In this document: piece after piece, positions 12,257-25,021 of the stretch
Position numbering within the stretch: the stretch's first letter is position 1
How the letters are laid out: each line of letters begins with the position of its first letter
Assembly (NCBI GenBank): GCA_037042185.1
Contig: JAXQJY010000028.1
Coordinates: forward strand, 558,001 to 622,000
Reading direction: 5' to 3'
Source of the DNA: Sordariomycetes sp. S80-01Y
Lineage: Eukaryota > Ascomycota > Sordariomycetes
DNA: 64,000 nucleotides
Made by a program: the position numbers and the translations under genes
Notes under the pieces: generated by a model
Seen by the model: only the letters and a program-made list of their open reading frames with translations
Told to the model about the DNA's origin: nothing
Databases searched by the model: none

Positions 12257-13021
12257 ATGTTCCATGCGGTTACTCCGCAAGTATGGCGAGGAAAAAGTCA
12301 AGAAATGTACGTACGACCACGAGAAGACTTTGGTCGTAGATTCACGGACAGCCCGGATCTACTCAGTAGTGTCCCCGCAATGTAGCAGACGGATAGTGCC
12401 TTTATTAAAGCAAAGCGTCCCGATATGGATCCTACCTGTCCCAGTCCCTGGAAGATGGTCATTAGAAAAGTGGTGGTGACGCTTGATTGCGCCGGAGAGA
12501 CCTTTCCAATCCATCGTTGCCTCAGATGATCCCATAGGTCCGCATCAGACGACCGCAGAAGTCTATCCTCGAATCGGCCCTGGTTCCATAGTTCTAAGTC
12601 CATATTGGTTCCAGATACGAAGACCAAGACTACTTGCCTTCGACGCCCTGCTAACCCCGTTCATGGTCTGACTTGTGGTCCTTTGTGGAACCCACCAGCC
12701 AGTGAATGCACAGAGTCCGAACGCTCCAACCGAGCCGCAGAGTGTAATGGGCTGCGCTGACAACACAAATACATCAAAATATGAAACAAACGCCGTTGCT
12801 CCGCGCCGCTACCCATTATGGGCGTGGGGGTATCGAGGTGTCGGCAAAATGCTCGAAGATCGCAAGCAGAAAACTCCTTTTCAATGGGAACCCCTTTTCC
12901 AAACCGGCACTCCTAAGGTGGGTGCACACAATTGCCACGATCGCCATGCGTTATGCATCTAATCAGTGAAGACGTAACTAGGGAAGGAGGCTAGGAGCCT
13001 TGAACCGGCCCAGGATGCTGG
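12257..13021. other. Convergent intergenic region, arginyl-tRNA synthetase / coiled-coil gene
   Basis: About 760 bp between facing stop codons. I see no ORF with coding character and no RNA gene. Confidence 0.5.
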
Positions 13022-15270
13022 CTATTGTTGCTGCATCCTGCCGGGGAAGCCGTTGGGGTGATACATTTGTTGTTGTTGAACGTTGTACCCGTTGAATTGC
13101 TGCTGGCTAGGGAGCATCGTGGGCTGCCGGTTGGTAGGTGACATTATCGCCGCCTGGCCATTGCTCACAGGTACAGCGTTGCCGTTGGGCACCTTGCGCC
13201 GCTTATTAGAGTCACCCTCAAGGATACCAACCCTTCCCTCAAGGGAGAGGACGCAGGAGCTGAGCTGCTCGCAGCGATACAGCAGGGTGCCGGGCGTGTG
13301 CTTCTGGATGTGGTTTAGAACAAATTGAGCAAACTCGTGGGTCTTCATCGTGTCTTGATGCTGCTTGACACTCGAGAGACGCAGCTCGAAATCAGCCCAT
13401 CTCGTGTCGGCCTCGGTCTTGTCCTTCTCGACGAGGCCTTTGTTAACTTTGACGGTTGTCATAAGCTCCTCGAGGGCTTGACTAGAATCAATTTGATCCT
13501 GACCCGTCTTGTCGCTCAACGTTTGAAGTAGTGCCAAGTCTATCTTGACTTTGTTAATCAGGGCATCAAGGCGATCAACCTGCTGAGCTTTGGCGTGAAG
13601 CTCGTCGAGCACCCATTTCTTGATCTCCTTCGACTCCTTCTTGATGGCTTTGAGCATCGTTTGGTCATTACAGACGGTACGCCGTGCGGAGTCAATCCTA
13701 GGTGTACCGATTGCAGAGGTGGGTTCTGTGGAGGATCGATCTCGGTGGTCGAATTGTTCCTTGAGCAGCCGAAGGCCTTTTTCGAGATCCCTCATCTCAC
13801 ACATTGCATCTCCACGCCAGTCGAAAAGTTTTGTTATCGAAGCTTGCAGCGCTGTAATGGCTGAGCTTGTAGGCTGCTGAGACTGCTCGTCGATCGAGCT
13901 AACGGTGTTGGCTTTCGTCTGGGTATGTTCCTGAGCCAGTGCAGCGCGTCGCTGTTGCTGCTGTTGCTGCTCTAGCGTATCAATTTTGTACCGAAACTGA
14001 GCCAATTCCAGGACTGTCTTCTTGCCCTGTGCTTCCGCGTTCCCAACCGCGGCAGAGAGATCAGAAACTGTCGTCAATAGCTCCTGGACTGATTCTCGAA
14101 GTATGGATGCCTTCGCAACGGCAAGCTCTTCCTTGACCGTCTCCAATTCCTGTAGGAGATCGGCTTTTTCTATCGAGCCTTGAGTCTTGATTTCCTGTAT
14201 TGCCGTCTTCTGGTCGGCTTGACTCTGGTGCAATTGTTGCCTTAGCGCGGCGATATCTTCACACATGCTTTGGTTGAAAGTATTGAAACTGTTCTGAATC
14301 CTTTCTAGTTTCTGCTTGGTCTCGCTGCGCTCACAATCTTTTTCTTCCTCGAGCGCCTTGATCTTCTGATCATATTCGACGCTTATCTCTTGCTTGAGTC
14401 TTGCTTGAGCCTCCCGGACAAGGTTTTGGATGTTCAACTGCATGTCTTTGGTATTGTTCTCCTGTTGAAGGCTGAGATCTGTACTTAGAGCATCTTTTAT
14501 TTTCTTAAAGAGGCCGGCTTCATGCTCAGCAGACAACGTTGGGGCAGCAGAAGCAGCAACGCTCTTACTTTCACGTGCATCAAGAAGCTGGGCAAAGATG
14601 GAAGCAGCTCGCTTCATCAATTCGCTGACGTTCTTGTTGGCTGCCTCATACTCGGCTTTTGCTTGTTCGTGTCTACCGTGCCATATCTTGCTTTCGGAAG
14701 CGGAATCGACTGACCCAGGCACGAGCCGTTTTCGTTGGAGGCTAGACTTCTCCATGTCCTGTGCAGACTTTTTCTTTGTCGCATACACACTTGTGAGCTC
14801 TGCAAGATTGTGAAGCAGCTTGGTGATCGACTCGGCCTCTGAGTTGTTGCTAGCTGGAGGCTTGCTGGGCTGCATCGTCCGTGGTGAGGGCTTGGCTGGT
14901 ACTGGACATGAGCGTCAGTAGGAAGTCAGGTCTCGGCAAGGAGCATCAACTTACATAGGCCTGGCTCTTGTGGCTCTCGAGGGCTGGAGGCTGACGACCC
15001 TGGAGAGCTGGTTTGGGTAGTTTGGAATTGTGTAGTCGGGCCTGGCCTTTGGATAAATGACGGGAAGGAACCCTTCTGCACACGACGGTCATCCTTATTG
15101 TCTCGATCGTCTCGTTGAGCGCGGTGATCAGGGGGGCGGTCGGAGAGGCGGTGGGAGCCATGGCGCGGGTCGCGCAGGCTTTCGCTGGCAGGACGATAGC
15201 TCGAGGTAGTGCCAAAGCAGTCGCGATTAGGTTCATGGTCCCTCTCGCGGGGTCCGTTGCGGAAGCTCAT
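13022..15270 (-). CDS. Coiled-coil protein of unknown function
   Basis: Exons 15270..14955 and 14901..13022 join in frame across a 53-nt intron (GTAAGT ... GTCCAG), giving 731 aa. Residues 1-105 are Arg/Asp/His/Ser/Pro-rich (RDDRDNKDDRR) and look disordered. Most of residues 120-640 have long heptad-like helices with many Gln, Glu, Lys and Leu (KIDTLEQQQQQQRRAALAQE), typical of coiled coils. The tail is Gln/Asn/Pro-rich, includes a short basic patch (NKRRKVPNG) that could be a nuclear signal, and ends in a Gln run. No catalytic motif or membrane segment is visible. A structural or scaffold role is inferred. It is divergent from RVB2. Confidence 0.85.
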
Positions 15271-17572
<2,302 letters not shown>

Positions 17573-18664
17573 GCGCGAATGAGACTACCGTCGGCGTTCC
17601 GGGTTTTTAAAAGGGGCTGGTGCTGGAATGAGAATTGGACTTTTGTACGGGCATGCTGTAACTTTAGAAAGGCGATATAATCTTTTATAAGCCCTTTGGG
17701 ATATGAAACAACAGCCGAAAGATGGATGCTCCAGAGCTTGAATGCGGTCGCTTGCGCGATGGGTCTGTACAGCCCACCCGAGTCAGCGGACTAAAGCCCT
17801 TGACAACCAAGTCCGAAGCTTACGGCGCGGCTGCGCACGAAGTCCTGGGCTCCGCGAAGTGATACGCCGTCTCTCAACATAAGCGCGCTCTCTGTTAAGC
17901 TTTCGACGGGTTCACCCGCCGCTGAAACAAGGTGAAACATGTTGCAGCGCAGGTCACACATAGCCGTTGACTTAAGCGAAGGCGGAGGAGACCCCCCGCG
18001 ATAGGACTCCCTGGCAGCCACGGGTAGCGCAGGTCAAGCTCGTCTGGGATTTACCATGTAAGCTTAACATCTCAAGTTCGCTTAGGTGAAATGCAGAGGA
18101 TGGGTCTGTTAAGTAAGTGACTGACCAGCGTACGTGGACGAGCAAGTTTTTGGCGGAGTGCTATCCCTGTCCAATGACCGATGCGCTGGTTTGAGAATGT
18201 TTGACGTGAGATGCCATCATGCCACCCCGTGGATAGCAAGGCCTCGTCTCCAAGCAGGATGAGGAAGCATTTGCCTCCGTGGAAAAGCTTCGTGGTCTGC
18301 CAATATGTGTTCGGATGTTGAAACAAAGGTTTGCCGCCCCCGCAACGGCAGCCCCTTGTCCGGCAAGGATGAAGTCCCGCGTTGACGATCTTGAGACTGA
18401 TTACGGTAGCCAGGCGAGCATGGCAGTCGCATGTTTCGAGACGTCCAAGACCGAACGAGACCCTCAGTTTCCTAGGGATAGCTGCCTGTTGCGGCCAAGT
18501 CCCTAGGCACGGGTGGTGTATAAAAGCCGAAGCCTAGCTCTCTGGTTAACATGGTCCGTTTCGTTTCACTCCTCTCCTCCAGACTGCTTTGAGAAACCCC
18601 GCCCGCCTCATTCTTGCGCAACAACCGGCAGCAGGTCGTAACAGCCTTTTGCCTATCCTCCATC
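17573..18664. other. Intergenic region, RVB2 / DJ-1-like gene
   Basis: About 1.1 kb. Apart from the TATA-like box near 18519, I see no gene-like structure on either strand. Confidence 0.5.
18519..18526 (+). promoter_or_regulatory. TATA-like box of the DJ-1/PfpI gene
   Basis: TATAAAAG about 140 bp before the ATG at 18665. A transcription start roughly 30 bp downstream would leave a leader of about 115 nt. A consensus TATA fits a regulated rather than housekeeping gene. Confidence 0.6.
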
Positions 18665-19555
18665 ATGAAGTTCACCCTCGCGGCACTGGGCACTGCTTGC
18701 ACGTCGCTCCTCAGCGGCGCCGCGGCAACGCCCCTCGCGGCGCGCAACAACGACAGCGTCTGCATCTCCCCGCGGCCGCTGCCGGACCTGACGGGCGCGG
18801 ACATCCGCAGGGTGGGCGTGGTGCTCTTCCAGGCGCTGGACATGATCGACGTCTTCGGGCCCCTCGACCCGCTCCAGATCATGGCCAAGTCGACGCAGCA
18901 GATGCAGCTGCACATGATCGCCGAGACGCTGGAGCCCGTAACCACGGCGCCGGCGAGCATGAACCCGTACAACTCGAGCTTCTACCCGACGATTCCCGTG
19001 ACGGACACCTTTGACGACGACCTGGATCTGGACGTGCTCATCGTGCCGGGGGGCCCCGGGGTGAGGGCGCCGAACCTGGAGCCCGTCGAGCAGTACGTCG
19101 CCAGGATGTTCCCAAAAGTCAAGTTCCTGCTCAACATCTGCACCGGCTCCGGGCTCGCGGCCAGGTCCGGCGTCATGGACGGCTACCTGTCGACGACGAA
19201 CAAGGCTGCCTTTGACGACATCACATCGTGGGGTCCGGACGTGCACTGGGTGTCGCCCGCGCGGTACGTTGTCGATGGCAAGATCTGGTCGTCCAGCGGT
19301 GTAAGTCCAAGCATTCCCCGTGAATTTCGTTTCATACCGTGACAGAGTACCTGGCACTAACACAGCCCGTCCTCTCAGGTCACGTCATCGCTCGACCTCA
19401 TCTTCGCCTTCATCGAGACGTACTGGGGCACGGCCGAGTCGGAGAGGATCGCGGGCTTGATAGAGCATGTGCCTCGCGCGTGGAACGACGACCCCTTTGC
19501 TGAGATACACGAGGTCCCCAAGACGGAGGTCCAGCCCTGTTCGCAAGAGGTCTAG
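18665..19555 (+). CDS. Secreted DJ-1/PfpI-family protein (isonitrile-hydratase-like)
   Basis: Exons 18665-19300 and 19379-19555 join in phase 0 (GTAAGT ... CTCTCAG) to give 270 aa. Residues 1-22 look like a signal peptide (MKFTLAALGTACTSLLSGAA) with cleavage after ATP/LAA. The rest is a DJ-1/PfpI (ThiJ) fold: VGVVLFQALDMIDVFGPLDP (the LDMIDVFGP block of isonitrile hydratase-like members), LIVPGGPG at 126-132, and the nucleophile elbow LNICTGSGLAARSG with Cys159. The family includes isonitrile hydratases, proteases and stress proteins, so the reaction is not certain. PYNSSFYPT carries one candidate N-glycosylation site. The start at 18665 places the signal peptide at the N-terminus; the upstream alternative start at 18614 is not an ATG-context choice. 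Confidence 0.88.
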
Positions 19556-20122
19556 GTCACGGTGTCATGGGAGATCCAGCCGCTTCACTGTACATAGTCG
19601 TCAAATGCCCGAACATAGAGTGCTTTATGCTGCAGTTCCTCGTCCATGCTGTAAGTTGCCTTTCCGGGACAGCCCTACGCGGGGCCGGGGGCGAGAAGTC
19701 CCTAGTACTAGTAGTAGGTGGTCGGCGACCACTGAAACCCGAGGTGGCACTAACACTGCCATCCAATGCCGGTGAGGTGTGACCCCCCGGGATCAACCAC
19801 ACTCACACTCTCTGTCGGTCCCGAGCGTCCGCGACCGATCCCTTGGTGGGACAGCAGACGCTCAAAATCGTCTGAATCCTGGCTTCTCACTCGACGACGA
19901 GCCCCCATGTCGCTGTAGTCGCTGCCACCATAATAGAAACCCCTTCGATCGGATGCGACCGCCTCCTCCAATGACGGCGGGGCTTTCGAGCTATCTGCCA
20001 TGGACCGGCGCCCTGATTTGAGGCGGGCGCAATAAAACCAGTTGATCGTCGCCCGAGATGGCGGGCTCTCCGTCTCTGTGCTCGTCAACCCACGACGGCC
20101 TCGTCTTGAATCGCCAGCCAAG
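19556..20122. other. Intergenic region, DJ-1-like / lectin-like genes
   Basis: A 567-bp same-strand gap holding the DJ-1 3' UTR and the promoter of the lectin-like gene. I see no clear motif and no additional ORF with coding character. Confidence 0.45.
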
Positions 20123-21567
20123 ATGGTACCCTTTACCAACCTCACTCCCCCACGACGGACTATCTTGCTGACCAGTTGAACAGAGCAGCTACCACGATGG
20201 CCTGCACCCCGTCCCCGACGACGCTGCTCAAGCCCCTGAGGCAGCCTACTCTGATCTGCCGGAGGTGGCGCCTGAGCAGCGGGCTGTCATGGACTACGAC
20301 GGGAACGGTCTGCCTGTCGTCGCGGATGAGGAGGCCAAAGGCGGCCCCGCGCTAACCACAACCGAACCCTTGAAGGGAAGGATATGCGGTCTTAGGCGGA
20401 AGATCTTCTTCATCGTCCTGGCCGTTGTCTCCGTGCTGGTAGCCGGTGCTGTCGCGGGAGGTGTGGCAGGCGGGTTGTCAGCGAACAATGGCAGCTCAAG
20501 CAGCGAGGGAAGCGCAGATTCCGACTCAGACAGCACCGACTCGGACAGCACATCCAGCGGTGTCGCGCCAGGTCCAACAGGGACCATCCAGGACTCGGAG
20601 CGCCGCATGGCAGCGTCCGTCTCCTCCGACGCCAACGTCCAGCTCTTCTATCAAGACATCGACACGCCGGACATACTCTATCGCGTCGTCTCCGACGACG
20701 ACGCCGCCGACGAAAAGACCGTGAGTCTCGACATCGAACCGAGGCGCGGGACGTCACTAGCTTCTGCGTCGCTAAACGGCTCCGACCCTGTGGAAGCCAG
20801 GCTTTTCTACCTGGCCTACGGAGAACTGGACACCGCCATCGTCCAGGCTACCTTGCGCTGCGACGGGGACGCCTGCAAGACAACCTCGAACTACGTCATC
20901 TCGAGCAACACTTCGGAAAGCCTCCACGAGCTCTCGAAGCTGTCGGCCCTGTGGCTCGGGGATGATTTCGTCAGGGTGTACTGGCAGGCTGAGGGAGGCG
21001 ACATCTGGGTCCTCACGGGGGATGACACCGAGGGATGGGGCGAGACAAAGGTCGCAGAGGGCGCGTACCCCGAGACCGGCATCGTCTCGGTCGCGCCGGA
21101 CGAGAAGAACATACATCTCTTCTTCGTCGGGAACGAGACCAAGGAGCTGAGATACATGGACTACTCAGACATCATGGGCGGCAAGCGCGGTAGGTCAATG
21201 CTTCGTTCTCCCCCCCCTAAACGACCACAGGAACTCTAATGCTCCGTGCGCAGACAAGCCGATCAAGGGCGGCTACGGCACGGCCTGGTCGCCGACCGCA
21301 TCCCTCGCCGGCGTATACGTCCCGGACAGCGACCCGTACCGACTGTACTACGCGCGAGTGGACGGAGGGGACATTGTGTCTTTCTGGCAGCCATCTGGCC
21401 GGGACAATTCCTGGATCGCCAACCACAACAACGATTGGGGTCGGGTTGACGGCGGCTTTGCGGCGGCCGCGTGGCAGGATCAGGTCAGGATGTACTACTT
21501 CGAAGGTGGGGAGCTGACGGTGAGCGCCCAGGACGACGGCCAGTGGGCGGCGGCAAGGCCACTGTGA
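20123..21567 (+). CDS. Membrane-anchored six-repeat lectin-like protein (AAL/fucose-lectin fold)
   Basis: Exons 20123-20125 (ATG only), 20184-21189 and 21254-21567 give 440 aa. The N-terminus MSSYHDGLHPVPDD and a following acidic/Pro stretch form a cytosolic tail. One transmembrane helix (about 74-98, KIFFIVLAVVSVLVAGAVAG then Gly/Ala) is followed by a Ser/Asp linker. Then come six similar blades, each with a hydrophobic-R/L-Y/F-Y/W start: VQLFYQDIDTP, ARLFYLAYGEL, VRVYWQAEGGDIW, IHLFFVGNETKEL, YRLYYARVDGGDI and VRMYYFEGGELTV. Six such repeats is the architecture of the Aleuria-type fucose lectin propeller. Only some blades keep Arg at the first position, so sugar binding may be partial. Orientation (type II, propeller outside) is inferred from the Arg/Lys cluster before the helix. 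Confidence 0.82.
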
Positions 21568-21771
21568 CGAGGCCGCCATGAACACCTGTGTGTGCTTCAT
21601 GAGCATGAATATATGTCGATACATAGTTATAAATCACGAGATCAACGTCATCAACAAGTCGGGTGGCAGAAGCGCTGTGGTGAAATCAACTTGTTCGCTA
21701 GTCCGTCAGGTATCATATCCAGCGTCTCTAAGCCAGTGTGTGCTCCCTTCCGTAAATCAGGACGCCCAGCC

Positions 21772-23249
21772 TCAGCTCTTCCCTCCGAGATCCGCAAGCT
21801 GTTTCTCCAGACTCTCATTGTCCGCCAGCAGCTCCTCCAGCCAAGTAGCAGCCAGGTTCAGCATGGTGCTCTTGCTGTATCCGCCACTGCGAAGCGCAGG
21901 CACGAGCTCGCACAGGTCATCAAACCCCTCTTTTATGAGCGTCCGTCGCTTCTGTTCGCTGCGGATGTGGTTCTCCCTTTTCTGTTCTTCCGACAGGTTC
22001 TCCCGGGCAGCTTTGGCGCTTCCATTAAGAGCCCCCTTCCGCTTCTTCCCAGCATCGTTACTCGGTGAATCCTCTTCCTTCTTGACCTTGGACTTCCTCC
22101 GACCGCTGCTCTTGACAGATGCGGGTTCGTCCTCCTCATTGTCGCCGTCTTCGCGGTTGGCTTTGCTTTTCCGTCGTTTCCGAGGCGGAGCGCCGGCTTC
22201 TTCCGTCATTCGAGCCTGGGAGCCTTGTTGCCGCAAGGGGTTCGCTGCTTGTTGATTTTGCGCCAGGGATGGGCTGCTGGGACGGGTGCTAGCCGCGCTT
22301 TTGTTGACCTCTAAGCTGTCCAGCAACTTCATCTGGTCCCTGTGCATGGACTCGACTGTTTCTCGATTCGCATCTGGCGTATATCGCTGAGACATGCTGA
22401 AGTTTGAATCGCTGCCCCACTGAAAGTCCGTCGGCAAGGAAGAGCCGTTTCTGGACACGCCTTGCCCGGGTGAACGGATCATCCAGTCGTTGTTGAACGC
22501 GCTCTCGTGCTTGATGGCAGGGGCCAAGCTCCGTCGGCCATCTTCCTGGAACTCCTCCAAGCCCTGGTGCCGCAAATGGCCTACTGGTGGCCCCATCGGT
22601 CTCTGGGGAGGTCCCCTGTCGTTTTGGGTCGGGGTATGTGGATGTGGCTGGTTGTTATTGTTGAGCAACGTCGCCGCCGCGTTGAGGACTTCATCGGAGT
22701 GAGGAAGTGAATGCTGCTGTGGTTGCATTTGGTGCGTATGGTGTGGTAGTTGGTGGTGATGGTGATGCTGCTGTGTGTGTGGTATTTGCTGTTGTGGATG
22801 AGGTGGGGGTGGCATCATCTGTTGTTGCGATGCTGTTCCGTGGAAACTCATCGGATCGTTTGGCATGCCCAGGGCTGACGGCGATGCCATCGACTGCCCG
22901 GCTTGCTGTCCCCCAAACGATGTCGCGGTCCCCATGAACTGCGGTGGCAGATCGAGCCAGGTATCGCTGAAGTTAAGGCCCTCGCCGAACGATGGCATGT
23001 TGTATTGATCGGCGGTGATGTCGTCGAAAAAGGAACTGAGAAACTTATTGTCATGTTCCGAGAGCAACGACGGCCCCGAAGGCGGTTCGGGAGGAGGGTC
23101 CATTGGGGGTTCTTGGTTCGGATCGACGGAGTCTATGGACAACCAGCCTGTTAGTCTCGATCCCATAGTTTCTGTCCCGGTTCTGTGCATTAGGGTGAAG
23201 ACGTACAACCAAATGGCAGGAATGGATCTGGCGACCTGTCTGAAGCCAT
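21772..23249 (-). CDS. bHLH transcription factor (Ino4/MLX-like domain)
   Basis: Exons 23249..23207 and 23132..21772 join (GTACGT ... CCATAG) to give 467 aa starting MASDRSPDPFLPFGYSVDPN. The C-terminal bHLH (about 400-460) has the basic region HIRSEQKRRTLIKEGF with the E-box-reading Glu, helix 1 DDLCELVPALR, a short loop with GGYSK, and helix 2 STMLNLAATWLEELLADN. A few more heptads follow. Just before it is a bipartite-looking basic region (PPRKRRKSKANRE ... GRRKSKVKKEE). The middle is His/Gln/Pro-rich (QQHHHHHQLPHH) and likely disordered. The domain resembles yeast Ino4 and MLX-type factors that act as dimers; target genes cannot be read here. The longer upstream ORF start is excluded by the intron. 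Confidence 0.9.
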
Positions 23250-25021
23250 CACGGGAGCTTGCTGCACGGCGAGCATGAGTGCGCCTTTGGTGTTCAGCTA
23301 TTCGGGGCTTCAGGCAGGAGGTTTGACAATCTCGCCTTCCAAACTCCACTGTTCCCCGACTCGCAGCGAGGGTGTAAGTGGCATAGAAGTAAGATGCTTT
23401 GAGGGTGTTTCCTCGAGGAATCAGACCCGTGGGGTCCTGAACCGGCCGGCACGTGTCTCGTTCGGTCGAGTCGGAGTGTCGCGCCAGTCGTCACCCGGAG
23501 TGGCAAGCTCGAAAGAGCAAAGACAGTTGATCCTGCTCGGCCAGAGTATCGTCTTTGCAGGACTGGGGCGAGGCCGACAAGGACAGTGTCGTCGGTAAGG
23601 TAAGGACGTGGGTCGTGCCTTGTGGGGATGTGCTCGATGGCTGTCGCAGCGGCCTTGCCTGCCAGTCGTCAGGTGGTGAAGGGTCGTGCAGGCGGTGGCA
23701 GTGGCGAGACTGGAGTCGAGCGGTCGTAGAAGATGCAGTGGCTACTTGTGTATGCCCGCTGGGTGGTGGTGGCAGTGGTGGTTGCGACGGGTACCTGTCG
23801 ATCGATGATGGGCCGAGGTGCGGTGCGGTGCGACTAGATGCGGCGAGGTGCGATGCGGGCGAAGGAGGATTGCTCGAGTGCGCGCCGCTTCGTGGTATAA
23901 GATTCAACTCAACAGTCGCGGCTGGGCCACTAGTTCTGACAGGAGAGGTTTGGAGAAGTCGAAGCTGATGCATGTAGCAATGGACGTACAGGACGTGGTG
24001 CGTGGTGCGTGGTGCGTGCGTGAGAGGGTGCAGAGGTGCATCCTATCCCTGTGTGGCCGGCCAAACCATCGATCCCATGCAGCGTTCCTTCCATCTCTTG
24101 CGCCTGCCGTCTCTGGGGTAATTTGGCTACGAACCCTGTCGCAACGGCCTAAGCGGTGTTGGCCGCTCTAACGGGGTGAACGAGGCAGCGGATCCTCCCG
24201 TTCTTGTGCCCGGACCTGCGCCTTGATTCGCCCATAATGGTTCTCTTTGGCACTAGTGGCTCGCTTACGGAAATATCTCGTCGTCATGCAGCTATCCGGC
24301 TATCACATGCTTGAGCGGCTTCGCGTCGCCCGATTATGTCATGTTCAAAAGTCTCGAACGTCTCAGCGCGTGGCTCTGTAAATGGGCTGAACTCAGCGAT
24401 ATCCGGTCGCTCTCTCGGTCACTTTCGCCTGTACGAGGCCCGCACGGTGACGCTTACTCTCCCTCTCTCGCCCGGGGGCTACAGGTAGTCTCGTGCCATG
24501 TCGAGTTCCTCTCCATGGGCTGTGCCATGACTTCACAGTCTCGCGTGAGGGCGCCGTGAGCTTCGTCGGCCACTGGCGCAGGTCCTCGGCCTTGGTTTTC
24601 TTCAACAAGACATGTGAGCTGCATCTTCGAGTGTTTGATAAACATCCACTAGCCCGAACCCCCCCATTCTCCCGTCGGTGACCATGCAGATCGTCGTGAT
24701 GATTGGGCAGCCCGGCGGAACCCCCTGAGTGATGCACCACCGGCACGCATCACCAGCCCTGTCGCGCATCATCTGTCACAGCCCTGTCCTTGTCCACCGG
24801 AATGACACATCAAAAGCCCTGGAAAGACGTGGGTAAGAGTGTAAGCAAGTTTTTGACCCGGTGGGTGCTCTACCGCCCAATAAAGTTACAGAGCAGGCTT
24901 AGGTTTGCCATGAAAACGCCCGATGATGCTTGTTACAGTGACTCCCTTCCGTTGTCTTCCTTCTTACACCCCGAGAAACAATGCCGAACTCCGCAAACAC
25001 CCGGTCAGCCTGACATTACCA
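23250..25021. other. Long region upstream of the bHLH gene
   Basis: About 1.8 kb between the bHLH start and the CSF1 stop. It contains short tandem repeats (GGTGC three times at 23817-23831; GTGGTGC three times at 23995-24015) and no convincing gene. A long leader and promoter for the bHLH gene is plausible. Confidence 0.45.
23817..24015. repeat. Two short tandem repeats (GGTGC and GTGGTGC units)
   Basis: Three perfect GGTGC copies at 23817-23831 and three perfect GTGGTGC copies at 23995-24015, in the upstream region of the bHLH gene. They could vary between strains. No function is evident. Confidence 0.7.
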
